From contig WGMW01000013.1 in NCBI GenBank assembly GCA_016124845.1, forward strand, positions 1-46,063: a stretch of DNA of 46,063 bases, read 5' to 3'. The position numbers were made by a program, and so were the translations under genes. Below are positions 1 to 8,498 of this stretch, one piece after another. The stretch is from Flavobacteriales bacterium. Its GTDB lineage: Bacteria > Bacteroidota > Bacteroidia > UBA10329. The notes beneath the pieces are model-generated. The model was not told the DNA's origin. It was given only the letters and a program-made list of their open reading frames with translations, and searched no databases. Positions within the stretch are counted from its first letter, which is position 1; each line of letters starts with the position of its first letter.

Positions 1-102
1 TCCAGCGTATTTCTTCCAGTAATTGAATACACTTTTTCTGTGTATTGTATTTTCTATGTATCGCTATCAAATTCATGCTACAATCCTTTATTTGTAAGGG
101 TT

Positions 103-330
103 TCAATTATCTTGCCATCCGTTATAGGGAGACGCGCGAAATTCTTTGATGGTGCGAACCTGAATTTCTTTGGAAGGAAGGTTTTCTGTCCCCGTCCACC
201 TTGCTTCAGTTAGAATTAGATTGATAATGTTTTTCTTGTCGTATCTTTTGTCAAGTTCTGGGTTGGAAACCCCAAAAGCATTCATCATAAAGTTTTGATA
301 TGCATAACCATCGGTTATTGGAAGTCGGTT
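103..330 (-). other. Possible orphan C-terminal gene fragment
   Basis: An open minus-strand frame of about 76 codons ends in TGA at 103-105. The translated stretch (with NELDKRYD-like charged segments and an aromatic end, SPYNGWQDN) looks more like real protein than the rest of this 335-bp leading gap. The frame formally continues to 489, but beyond about 330 it runs antisense into the next gene, so only the left part is plausible. I do not recognise a family. It may be the tail of a broken gene, or chance. Nothing else is seen in bases 1-335. Confidence 0.2.
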
Positions 331-335
331 TAGGT

Positions 336-1265
336 ATGATCTATCGTGTGGCATTGCTAATCGTGTTACTGGTTCAGTCATTTTTACTCCAAGCTCAAAA
401 AGCTGAGTTTGAGTCCATTTCATATTTGAATAAAGATGGGAAAAGTTATACTTCCTACACGAATGTAAATTCAGATTTTCCAGAAACATACAGGTATTTA
501 GAAAAGGGGAAAAGCCCGCTCCAATACTTCCTGTATGTAAATCCTAACGATTACATACGTGAACCTTTGGAAAATGAATTCTTTGATCGGTTGAGGTTCT
601 TAAGTGGGGCTAATTCAATTATTCTGAATGACACTCTCACGAGCAAAGAGTTAACCATTGACGATAACGGTGTATATACCGTTAGAACTGATGATAAGAA
701 AAACGTAGATGGACACTATGGTTTCTTTTGGGAAGGAAGATCTCTTGGTTTCAGTCACATCGCATTGGTTTGGGTTCTGCCAGACAATTTTGAAATTCTT
801 TCATACTCATGTAATCGTAACGGAAAATGGGTCGAGAGGGAAAACTCACTAAGTTTTTTCGGAAAAGATGTGAATGACCTTGTTTTTGAAATCAAATACC
901 GAAAGAAATCCTCAACCCCCTCAACCTACTTGAACCGCTCCGTTGATGTTAAAAAATCCATCAATACTTCTGCTGAAAACGTTGAGCTACATCTTCGAGA
1001 CAATTCAACTGAAGATGGAGATATTATTTCTGTTAGCCTGAATGGAGAGTGGATTGTAAAAGGTTTGAGAGTTACTAAGGCAGGAGCTACATTAAACGCT
1101 AAACTTTCTCCAGGCAACAATTACCTGATTATGCACGCTGAAAATGAAGGAAGCATTCCTCCCAACACGGCTGCAATTAAAATTTCTGCTGAAGGGCTGG
1201 ATGAAGAAATTATTCTCAGTTCTTCCCCAAATACGAGCCAAGCCATTGAATTAATACGGAAGTAA
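336..1265 (+). CDS. Secreted hypothetical protein with C-terminal beta-sandwich-like domain
   Basis: 309 residues. I chose ATG 336 over the in-frame ATG 300 because translation from 336 begins directly with a signal peptide (MIYRVALLIVLLVQSFLLQAQ), with likely cleavage after the AQ at about residue 21. The middle is hydrophilic without a motif I recognise. The last 100 residues (DGDIISVSLNGEWI, then LSPGNNYLIMHAENEG and IPPNTAAIKI) resemble a small beta-rich module that recurs at the ends of exported Bacteroidota proteins, sometimes with OmpA-type proteins. It has no CTD of the type IX kind. It is probably periplasmic or outer-membrane associated; the function is unknown. It stands alone, 162 bp upstream of hipB. 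Confidence 0.8.
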   Translation: MIYRVALLIVLLVQSFLLQAQKAEFESISYLNKDGKSYTSYTNVNSDFPETYRYLEKGKSPLQYFLYVNPNDYIREPLENEFFDRLRFLSGANSIILNDTLTSKELTIDDNGVYTVRTDDKKNVDGHYGFFWEGRSLGFSHIALVWVLPDNFEILSYSCNRNGKWVERENSLSFFGKDVNDLVFEIKYRKKSSTPSTYLNRSVDVKKSINTSAENVELHLRDNSTEDGDIISVSLNGEWIVKGLRVTKAGATLNAKLSPGNNYLIMHAENEGSIPPNTAAIKISAEGLDEEIILSSSPNTSQAIELIRK

Positions 1266-1358
1266 CCTATTCTCTGTAGCCTGTCCTTTCAAGACCTACA
1301 ACTATTAACGCGCTTATATTGATACATTAAATCTATTATTTGGCTTTATTGTGATGTT

Positions 1359-1390
1359 TTTGACGCAAATGATGAAATGATTACATTTGT
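1359..1390 (+). promoter_or_regulatory. Candidate Bacteroidota promoter of hipBA
   Basis: TTTG at 1359-1362 and TACATTTG at 1382-1389 fit the -33 (TTTG) and -7 (TAnnTTTG) elements with a 19-bp spacer, 38 bp before the hipB start. The related words TGATACAT (1320-1327) and TGTATCAT (1389-1396), inverted with respect to each other, flank the promoter and are a possible HipB operator, as hipBA operons are normally self-repressed. The operator assignment is inference. Confidence 0.5.
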
Positions 1391-1427
1391 ATCATAAACG
1401 ATGTATTAACACTTAAATAAAAGGTTA

Positions 1428-1784
1428 ATGTATCAGAAAAGCATCACAGAAGACTGGTCGGCCATGAGTGACACGGCCATTGTGAACCGCATCTGTTCGC
1501 AATTGCGCCAAATACGTCTCGACCAGAACATCACACAGGAAGAACTGGCCGAACGTTCTGGGCTTGGTCGTGCCACCATCAGTCGCATCGAAAAAGGACA
1601 ATCGGTTTCATTGCTCACGCTCATTCAATTGCTACGTGCCTTGAACCGCCTCGACCTACTCGATGCCTTCCAAAGCGTTTCTCCAGAAATCAGTCCGCTG
1701 CAATTGCTGAAAGAGCAGAAACCGCAGCGTTACCGTGCTTCGGGCAAACGACACACTACCGATAAAAACGATTCCGCATGGTAG
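1428..1784 (+). CDS. hipB: HipB-like XRE-family antitoxin/repressor
   Basis: 118 residues with a helix-turn-helix of the XRE type at about residues 22-72 (QLRQIRLDQNITQEELAERSG, then LGRATISRIEKGQ). HipB proteins bind operator DNA and hold the cognate HipA kinase inactive. The gene ends 7 bp inside the start of the hipA gene (ATGGTAG overlap), the usual translationally coupled antitoxin-first order. The tail after residue 85 is basic and probably disordered (QKPQRYRASGKRH). An internal ATG (residue 13) would give a shorter protein that still contains the whole HTH. Confidence 0.85.
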   Translation: MYQKSITEDWSAMSDTAIVNRICSQLRQIRLDQNITQEELAERSGLGRATISRIEKGQSVSLLTLIQLLRALNRLDLLDAFQSVSPEISPLQLLKEQKPQRYRASGKRHTTDKNDSAW

Positions 1785-3064
1785 TGGCCGAAGTGCTTCT
1801 TTGGGGAATTCGCGTAGGTGCGGTTGCGTGGAACGAGGCCGCCAATCATGGTGTTTTCGAATTCGAAACTGATTTTCTGAAGCAGGATTTGGACGTTGCT
1901 CCGTTGAAAATGCCATTGGCCGAGGCTCGGAACGGAAAGCGCATCTTTCTGTTTCCTTCGCTCAACCCCGAAACATATCAAGGATTGCCTGGCCTGCTGG
2001 CCGACAGTCTGCCTGACAAATTCGGTAACCGCTTGATCGAGGAATGGCTCTCGCGACAAGGACGAACCGTGCAAAGCATGAACCCAATAGAAAAGCTCTG
2101 CTACATCGGTTCACGCGGAATGGGTGCGCTGGAATTCAAACCCGCCATTGCTTCGTTTGAGCAGGAATCTGAGCCGCTACAGGTTGATGAGTTGGTGCAA
2201 TTGGCCAGCGATATTCTGCATCAACGCAATGCGCTCAAAACCAATTTGGACAATCCCAAAAATCACGGTATTGAAGACATTATCCGTGTGGGAACTTCCG
2301 CTGGCGGAGCGCGTGCCAAGGCCATTATTGCCTACAATCCGCAAACAGGTGATGTGCGTTCGGGGCAGGCACAACAGTCGGAAGGCTACGAACATTGGAT
2401 CATCAAATTTGATGGTGTGAGCAACGACCTGTTGGGCGATCCGCAGGGTTATGGGCGCATTGAGTATGCGTATCACCTCATGGCCAAGGAATGTGGCATC
2501 AACATGACCGAATGCCGCCTGCTGGAAGAAGGCGGCCGCGCGCATTTCATGACCAAACGGTTTGACCGCAGCGGACCGGAAAAACTACACATGCAAACGC
2601 TGTGCGGCATGGCACATTTCGATTACAACATGCCGAATGTGTATTCGTACGAACAGGCATTTCAGGTCATGCGGCAATTGCGGCTTCCGTATCCTGATGC
2701 GGAGGAACTGTTCCGCAGAATGGTATTCAACGTCATCTGTTTCAACTGCGATGACCACACGAAGAACATTTCCTTTCTGATGAACAAGCGCGGAGAATGG
2801 AAGCTCTCTCCTGCCTACGATGTCACTTATGCTTACAACCCCGATAACCGTTGGCTGAAACAGCACCAGCTTTCGGTAAATGGAAAACGTGAAAACATTT
2901 ACAGGGCTGACCTGCTGAAAGTGGCCAGCGAAATGAACATCAAAAAGCCATTAGAAATCATTTCCGCTGTTCAAGAAGCGGCAAGTAAGTGGAACGAGTT
3001 CGCATCAACAGCTGGCATTCCTGAAACTCAGGCGGAGAGCATTGGGCGATTGATCAATTCCTGA
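1778..3064 (+). CDS. hipA: HipA-family serine/threonine kinase toxin
   Basis: 428 residues, full length for the family. HipA kinases phosphorylate translation factors such as glutamyl-tRNA synthetase and cause growth arrest or persistence. Visible motifs are the glycine-rich ATP loop GTSAGGARAK (172-181), the ATP lysine in WIIKFD (K210), the catalytic loop CDDHTKN (324-330) and the metal-binding SPAYDV (344-349). All catalytic positions appear intact, so an active kinase is expected. It follows hipB with a 7-bp overlap and ends at a convergent hairpin shared with the M1 peptidase gene. The natural target is not known; gltX is present in the same window at 25598-27127. Confidence 0.9.
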   Translation: MVVAEVLLWGIRVGAVAWNEAANHGVFEFETDFLKQDLDVAPLKMPLAEARNGKRIFLFPSLNPETYQGLPGLLADSLPDKFGNRLIEEWLSRQGRTVQSMNPIEKLCYIGSRGMGALEFKPAIASFEQESEPLQVDELVQLASDILHQRNALKTNLDNPKNHGIEDIIRVGTSAGGARAKAIIAYNPQTGDVRSGQAQQSEGYEHWIIKFDGVSNDLLGDPQGYGRIEYAYHLMAKECGINMTECRLLEEGGRAHFMTKRFDRSGPEKLHMQTLCGMAHFDYNMPNVYSYEQAFQVMRQLRLPYPDAEELFRRMVFNVICFNCDDHTKNISFLMNKRGEWKLSPAYDVTYAYNPDNRWLKQHQLSVNGKRENIYRADLLKVASEMNIKKPLEIISAVQEAASKWNEFASTAGIPETQAESIGRLINS

Positions 3065-3087
3065 TCAAACCATTGGAGGTTTTCGGC

Positions 3088-3110
3088 TGATAGTATCAAA
3101 GATACTATCA
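3088..3110. terminator. Perfect hairpin between convergent hipA and M1 peptidase genes
   Basis: TGATAGTATC, a 3-base loop AAA, then GATACTATCA forms a perfect 10-bp stem. Its right arm includes the TGA stop codon of the minus-strand M1 peptidase gene. There is no strong T-tract on either side, so it is a weak or bidirectional terminator, or an mRNA 3'-end stabiliser, rather than a classical intrinsic terminator. Confidence 0.5.
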
Positions 3111-5414
3111 ATTCCCCCTTTCCTTGGCGCGTTTGGCGCGCTGCATGGGGTTTTCACTGTCGTGATGGCTGGATTTGAACAGCTCAAACCGTGTCGGTTC
3201 CTGCTTTGGCGGCCAATAATTGTTGTTACGGTCCACATCCGCTGTTTCCAAAAATGGATCGAGTACAACACGTACCAGTTCCTTTTTGGAATAGAAGACC
3301 TTGCTGATGTTCTTATCGTTCATCTTCCATATCTCGGCAGGAATGCGATGCACTTCCTTGGTGCCATCCGCAAACTCAAACTCGAAGATGACTGGCATGA
3401 CCAATTCGCCAGGCGATGAAAGGTCAATTTCGTAGTAGTTCAACCCAGAGTTGAGCAATTCTTTCTCTTCATTATCCAAACTCGCCAAGTACTTGTCATA
3501 CTCCTCAGAATCAAGGATCGTCCACCTGTAAGGGTCGTATTCATTATTGTAGAAATCGCGGGTCTTCGCGTCCTTCTCCACCACGCTTTGGTAGGCTGTT
3601 TCGTTGCGGATATCGCTGATGTAAACCTCCTTCGCCTCATCGCGTTTTTTGGCCAACGGCTTTTCAACCGCTGGGTCTTTCGTGTCTATTTGGAACCATT
3701 TTACCGCGTCCAGACTTTGATCGCAATGATTGGTGGTGTAGAACCAACCGCTCCAGAACCAATCAAGATCCACACCCGAAGCATCTTCCATAGTGCGGAA
3801 CAGGTCTGCGGGTGTCGGGTGTTTGAACGCCCAACGTCTTGCATATTCCTTAAAGGCGTAATCAAACAACTCACGACCAAGAATCGTCTCACGCAGAATG
3901 TTCAGGGCCGTGGCAGGTTTTCCGTAAGCGTTGTTCCCGAACTGCTTGATGCTCTCGCTGTTGGTCATAATCGGCACCATGCCGCTCTTATCGCCCTTCA
4001 TATAATCGACAATGTTCGGTGCAGGACCTCTGCGTACAGGGAAATCCTTGTCCCATGAGATCTCCGCCAAATACTCCACGAATGAGTTCAGCCCTTCGTC
4101 CATCCATGTCCATTGGCGCTCATCCGAATTGATGATCATGGGGAAGAAATTGTGCCCGACCTCATGCGTGATCACCCCGATCATCCGATACTTGATGTAA
4201 TCGGAATACGTTCCGTCCTTTTCTGGTCGTCCGAAGTTGAAGCAGATCATCGGATACTCCATTCCGATGGATCTTGCATGAACCGAAATGGCCACGGGAT
4301 ACGGGTAATCGATGGTGTGTTTGCTGTAGGTTCGTAGCGTATGAGCGACAACTCTGGTAGAATACTGCTCCCAAAGCGGATTTCCCTCTTTCGGGTAATA
4401 GCTCATCGCCATCACCTTCTTGCCCGCGATCTCCACGCCCATCGCGTCCCAGATGAATTTACGTGATGACGCAAAGGCAAAGTCACGCACGTTGGTTGCT
4501 TTAAACGTCCACGTTTTCTTGTCTTTGGTTCCTTCCTTTTCGTTCTCCTCGGCTTCGCTTTGCGTAACGATGATGACGGGTTCATCCGCGTTCTTCGCCT
4601 CATCGAAACGTTGCTTCTGTTCGGCAGTTAGCACTTGGCTGTAGTTCTGGCAAAAGCCTGTTGCGCCTACAATGTGATCCGCTGGAACGGTGATATCGAC
4701 CTTATAATCTCCGAATGGAAGCGCAAACTCACCACGGCCCAAGAACTGCTTGTGCTGCCATCCTTCAACTTCGTTGTAAACGCACAGTCTTGGAAACCAT
4801 TGCGCAATGGTGTAGAGGTAATTTCCATCCTCGGGGAAAAACTCATACCCAGAACGACCACCGATTTCCATACGGTCGTTGATGTTGTACCACCACTTCA
4901 GTTTGATGCTCGTCTTGCCTTTGGCTTTCAATGGTTTCGGCAGATCCACGCGCATCATGGTTTTCACAATCGTGTATGGCAGGTCATTTCCTGCTCCGTC
5001 TTTCACATACTCGATCTTGAACCCGCCATCGAAATTGTTGTGCATGCGCGCCAGATCACCGAAGTTCATGCGATCACTGATTGTTCCCGTTTCAATCTTC
5101 TTCGAATCGCTGTCCTGCGCCCGAACGTTCTGATCCAATTGCAACCACAGATAAGTCAATTCATCTGGCGAATTGTTGACGTATGTGATGGTACTCGAAC
5201 CATAGATGCGTTGCGTCTCATCGTCCAGCTCCACTTTCATGTCGTAATCTACCTGCTGCTGGTAGTATTCGTGGCCAGGCGCGCCACTTGCCGTGCGATA
5301 AACATTAGGTGTGGGAAGTTCGGTTCCCAACTGTTCAAACTTGTCTCGCGCAGATTGCTGGGCATTGACGAAAAACGGAAAAAGGATGAAAAAAGAAAGG
5401 GCAAATCGTCTCAT
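3108..5414 (-). CDS. Secreted M1-family zinc metallopeptidase
   Basis: 768 residues from ATG 5414, the start that gives a signal peptide (MRRFALSFFILFPFFVNAQ); the open frame extends further upstream but into the preceding gene. The gluzincin core is complete: GMEYP (384-388, equivalent to GAMEN) and HEVGH (417-421) followed by WMDEGLNSF, where the glutamate is the third zinc ligand. M1 enzymes remove N-terminal residues from peptides; this one is likely periplasmic or exported and feeds on protein. It is longer than the second M1 enzyme in this window (8495-10336), with an extra C-terminal part rich in acidic residues. It follows the HupE-like gene by 29 bp and is probably co-transcribed with it. 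Confidence 0.92.
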   Translation of the reverse strand: MRRFALSFFILFPFFVNAQQSARDKFEQLGTELPTPNVYRTASGAPGHEYYQQQVDYDMKVELDDETQRIYGSSTITYVNNSPDELTYLWLQLDQNVRAQDSDSKKIETGTISDRMNFGDLARMHNNFDGGFKIEYVKDGAGNDLPYTIVKTMMRVDLPKPLKAKGKTSIKLKWWYNINDRMEIGGRSGYEFFPEDGNYLYTIAQWFPRLCVYNEVEGWQHKQFLGRGEFALPFGDYKVDITVPADHIVGATGFCQNYSQVLTAEQKQRFDEAKNADEPVIIVTQSEAEENEKEGTKDKKTWTFKATNVRDFAFASSRKFIWDAMGVEIAGKKVMAMSYYPKEGNPLWEQYSTRVVAHTLRTYSKHTIDYPYPVAISVHARSIGMEYPMICFNFGRPEKDGTYSDYIKYRMIGVITHEVGHNFFPMIINSDERQWTWMDEGLNSFVEYLAEISWDKDFPVRRGPAPNIVDYMKGDKSGMVPIMTNSESIKQFGNNAYGKPATALNILRETILGRELFDYAFKEYARRWAFKHPTPADLFRTMEDASGVDLDWFWSGWFYTTNHCDQSLDAVKWFQIDTKDPAVEKPLAKKRDEAKEVYISDIRNETAYQSVVEKDAKTRDFYNNEYDPYRWTILDSEEYDKYLASLDNEEKELLNSGLNYYEIDLSSPGELVMPVIFEFEFADGTKEVHRIPAEIWKMNDKNISKVFYSKKELVRVVLDPFLETADVDRNNNYWPPKQEPTRFELFKSSHHDSENPMQRAKRAKERGN

Positions 5415-5443
5415 AGAAATAGCATAAGTGGTTCTGAATGAAC

Positions 5444-6061
5444 TCAGAACGGAATTCTTTGGGCGGCCAAAAGTAACGAAATGGCGCCTGCGGTGAGGGA
5501 AACGATGAGGTTCCAATGCTTCGGCTTCACGCGAATTGTGTTCATCAATACAAATTGCAGCCCGAAAATGAGCGCAACGACCAGCAACTGGCCTAATTCC
5601 AAACCCACGTTAAACGCGAAAAGTGGCATCAGCAATTCATCGCCTAAAAGCGAACGGAGGTAATTGGAAAATCCCATACCGTGAATCAGACCGAACGTCA
5701 ACGCCATCAGGTAGGTCAGATCCAAAATGGCGGTTTGTGCCTTTTCCGGCTCGCGGAACGGTGAACTGCTTTCTGCAAAGGAGGGCGCCACTTTAAAACT
5801 GAGGAGGTTCTTTGCCGCAGTGGCTGCAATCGTAACTGGAATAAGGAACTCGACCCAGGCCGCATTGACGGGAATGATGTTCAAAACCGCCAGCGCCAAT
5901 GTAATGGAATGTCCGAGCGTGAAAGCCGTGACAAGCACCAGGATCTTCTTCCAATCGGAATAAACATAAGCAGCACACAGCGCCAACAGAAACAGCATGT
6001 GGTCGTAGCCGGTCAGGTCGGTAATATGCTCAAAGCCGAGTTGGAGGTAGGTTGGGAACAT
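5444..6061 (-). CDS. HupE/UreJ-like integral membrane protein
   Basis: 205 residues, hydrophobic throughout with about six membrane segments. Conserved membrane histidines and neighbours are present: GYDHMLFLLAL near residue 19, FTLGHSITLAL near 48 and FGLIHGMGFS near 122, typical of the HupE/UreJ_2 family, which includes nickel or cobalt permeases of hydrogenase and urease loci. No hydrogenase or urease genes are nearby, so the substrate is unknown and transport is only a family inference. First gene of a probable two-gene operon with the M1 peptidase; divergent from the coiled-coil gene at 6152. Confidence 0.85.
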   Translation of the reverse strand: MFPTYLQLGFEHITDLTGYDHMLFLLALCAAYVYSDWKKILVLVTAFTLGHSITLALAVLNIIPVNAAWVEFLIPVTIAATAAKNLLSFKVAPSFAESSSPFREPEKAQTAILDLTYLMALTFGLIHGMGFSNYLRSLLGDELLMPLFAFNVGLELGQLLVVALIFGLQFVLMNTIRVKPKHWNLIVSLTAGAISLLLAAQRIPF

Positions 6062-6151
6062 ACGCCCGAAATTAAGATTACGCAGGGTCTAACCTCTATC
6101 AGTTTTCGATTTGAGGAAATCTTCTACCTTTTGTGCCAAATAATTGACACC

Positions 6152-6760
6152 ATGGAAAAGAAGACCATCAAAGACCATTTGGAAAACCTGAAAACAACCG
6201 TTGAAGGATTGAACGTGCAATTGCATTTGGGCAAGGCTGATGCAGAAAAAGCATTTGAAGAGCAGAAAGCAAACCTCCGCGATTGGACAGTGAAAATGTC
6301 ATCTCGGCTGGATGAGGCAAAAGAGCTCAATAAGGAGCAGGCGGCCAAGATCAAGGCCACGTTGGAAGATTTGCGCGTTCAGGCCGCGCTTGGCAAAGCA
6401 ACTTCCGAAGACCTGCTTCGCGAACAACAGAAAGAATTGAAAAAACGATTGGAACAACTACGCTCCGACCTTGACCTCGTTTTCAATACAAGCAAGGAAC
6501 ATTCAGATGCGTTTTTGGAAGATCTTTCATTGAAACTCCACGACTACCAGGTTAAGTTTGACATCTTCAAATTGCAGCTTCAACTGGCCAAGATGGAGAG
6601 TGAGCAGGAGTGGGAAAAGCGTAAGAAAGAGGCTTCCGTCAAATTGCAGGAATTCCAGAAAGACCTGGAGAAACGCGCTGGTGAAGCTTCAGACAAGTTG
6701 GGTCATTTCTCAACCGAAATGTCTCATGCTTGGAAACACGTACGGAAAGCGTTCGAGTGA
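6152..6760 (+). CDS. Cytoplasmic coiled-coil protein of unknown function
   Basis: 202 residues from ATG 6152 (MEKKTIKDHLENL). The frame is open further upstream to 5909, but that part is antisense to the HupE-like gene, so it is not used. Almost the whole protein is charged heptad-like helix rich in Lys, Glu, Leu and Gln, without signal peptide, membrane segment or cysteine. Helical bundle or filament-like proteins of this kind are common; no enzyme motif is seen. TACCTTTTG at 6126-6134 is close to a -7 box. It ends 3 bp from the stop of the convergent operon. Confidence 0.75.
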   Translation: MEKKTIKDHLENLKTTVEGLNVQLHLGKADAEKAFEEQKANLRDWTVKMSSRLDEAKELNKEQAAKIKATLEDLRVQAALGKATSEDLLREQQKELKKRLEQLRSDLDLVFNTSKEHSDAFLEDLSLKLHDYQVKFDIFKLQLQLAKMESEQEWEKRKKEASVKLQEFQKDLEKRAGEASDKLGHFSTEMSHAWKHVRKAFE

Positions 6761-6763
6761 TTT

Positions 6764-7966
6764 TCACTCGAAACTCAACTTCGCATTGTAAAGTTCCATT
6801 ACCGAAACCCCAAGGTTCAAATAACCTGTTAAGAGGTTTCGCTCCTTATCCCAATTGAGGTGAGAAAACCACGTTTTCATCCCCTCTTTTCGGATGGGAT
6901 TTGATGTGGTGTACCTGATAACCTTTCCTGTCAATCCAGCCTCATCGAGGGAGAAATTCTTCTCTAAAAAGTACATGTCTGAGGCACTCCCTGGCACATT
7001 TTCCAGTGTCGTCAGACCCTCTGCATTGAACAGATCATGAATCAAGTGTTCAAGTGTTATTTTTAGAGTGTCGTTTTTCAGGTCGAACACAAACGGCACC
7101 GAGATCTGCCCAACTCTTGGCTCCTTTTTCTTGTACCATCCACGGAATCGGTTGCTCGACTCGCGCATGAAACCGATGAACCATGTCTGCGCTTTTTCCT
7201 TCAAACGGTCAGGGTGTGTGTCATACCACCAAAGCCATTCGTACGGATGCATTTCAGGTCCGCCCGTATGGTTGTAGTCGGCCACAAAGGCTCCATACCC
7301 ACCAATGGTGGTCTGATCAGAACCAAGTGCGTAATGCTCCATAGATGAATGGGGACGAATGCACGGATAGAACTTCTCGTTGAGCATGGCGCGGTATTTT
7401 ACGGGAGGTGTGATCTCGCAATGCAGCCGATACTTATTGATGTTTTCAAGTGTTTCGGGATAGACGCATGGCGGCTCTTCCAAGTTTTTGATGCGCTTAA
7501 AGCGGTTCCTCTCGCACTTCTGAACATAGCCAGGCCATAGCACGTCAATGTATCTCCGCGTATGCGGAATGAGGTTGAAATTCACGTCATATTCCGTGAA
7601 TAGCGGTGGTTCGCTTGGCACGCGGATGCCATCACGCTCCGTTCCCACAAACTTCAACTTGGTCATGGAAAGTGCCTTCCATTTATAGCCGAAAATGCTG
7701 ATGACCCAACCTGCCGCAGCCACCCGATGACGCTGGCTTTTTGATGGAAGCACGCTATCTACCACGAACGCGTTCACCAGATCCACCATTTCCTCATTAA
7801 GACTGTCGTGGTCGCTGATGAATTTGCGGTCTTTGGTCAGCAAAAGCCATTGCTCCGAAAGCGGTTTGTACGACTCGATCTTTAGTTTCTGCTGCGCGAA
7901 TGAGGAAACACCGATGAACAGGGAGAGAATGAAAAATGTGATTTGCTTCGCTGTTCTACTTTCCAT
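6764..7966 (-). CDS. Secreted hypothetical protein, last gene of a 12-gene cluster
   Basis: 400 residues from ATG 7966, chosen because it opens with a signal peptide (MESRTAKQITFFILSLFIG, cut near SFAQQ). The start lies 11 bp inside the DUF192 gene, so the two are coupled. The mature protein is rich in Trp, Tyr, Arg and Pro, with a striking aromatic block (EWLWWYDTHPDRL) around residue 245. I recognise no family and no catalytic motif. It is likely periplasmic. Conserved cysteines (around ECNRF-like and PPCVYP segments) could form a disulphide. Its position suggests envelope work shared with the peptidases upstream, but this is inference. Confidence 0.8.
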   Translation of the reverse strand: MESRTAKQITFFILSLFIGVSSFAQQKLKIESYKPLSEQWLLLTKDRKFISDHDSLNEEMVDLVNAFVVDSVLPSKSQRHRVAAAGWVISIFGYKWKALSMTKLKFVGTERDGIRVPSEPPLFTEYDVNFNLIPHTRRYIDVLWPGYVQKCERNRFKRIKNLEEPPCVYPETLENINKYRLHCEITPPVKYRAMLNEKFYPCIRPHSSMEHYALGSDQTTIGGYGAFVADYNHTGGPEMHPYEWLWWYDTHPDRLKEKAQTWFIGFMRESSNRFRGWYKKKEPRVGQISVPFVFDLKNDTLKITLEHLIHDLFNAEGLTTLENVPGSASDMYFLEKNFSLDEAGLTGKVIRYTTSNPIRKEGMKTWFSHLNWDKERNLLTGYLNLGVSVMELYNAKLSFE

Positions 7967-8498
7967 CTGTTCGGACGTATGAGATCTTATCGCCTGGTAC
8001 CAACCCATAAATGTCGCTGAAGCCTTCTTTCACTTCCAAAACATACGTAGAGGGGCCTTTGGACGGAATCGATTTGTCAGATTTTGGCACGCAGTATTTA
8101 GCAATGCTTTCGATGGTTCCATCCTCTCGTATGAAAATGATGTCCAGCCCCATAAGCGTGTTGTGCATCCAGAACGAACGTGGTTCTTCTTCCTCAAAAA
8201 TGAATAGCATTCCTTGCGTGTCGGGCATGCTCCAGCGGTGCATCAGGCCAATGGTGCGCTCACTTTCAATGTCTGCTATCTCGATGTCCAACTGACGAAT
8301 GGTGTCTCCTTCTGCATGCGTCAGCCAAAGTTCTCCCTCCTTCTTAAATTGAGGCCCTGCTTGGTGAACTTTTGTTTGATCTGCTCCGCTGTGATCTGTA
8401 CCCGTGCCTTTGTCCGCTCCATTGTTGCACCCAACCATTGCCATAAAAAGTAGGCCTGCGGCCAGAATCAGGGAGTGTCTATTTTTTGTGTGTGTCAT
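7956..8498 (-). CDS. DUF192-domain lipoprotein
   Basis: 180 residues. The N-terminus is a lipoprotein signal with lipobox MVGC (cysteine 24). The DUF192 core is at about residues 58-175: ERTIGLMHRWSMPD, GMLFIFEEEE, FWMHNT and LDIIFI are the standard family blocks. DUF192 proteins are small exported beta-fold proteins without an agreed biochemical role. The gene overlaps the upstream M1 peptidase by 4 bp (ATGA) and the downstream orphan by 11 bp, so it is part of the long minus-strand operon. Confidence 0.9.
   Translation of the reverse strand: MTHTKNRHSLILAAGLLFMAMVGCNNGADKGTGTDHSGADQTKVHQAGPQFKKEGELWLTHAEGDTIRQLDIEIADIESERTIGLMHRWSMPDTQGMLFIFEEEEPRSFWMHNTLMGLDIIFIREDGTIESIAKYCVPKSDKSIPSKGPSTYVLEVKEGFSDIYGLVPGDKISYVRTDGK

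Noticed and set aside
5909-6151. Upstream extension of the coiled-coil gene at 6152
   Set aside because: It lies antisense to the HupE-like gene and its sequence is low-quality, unlike the coiled coil that follows.
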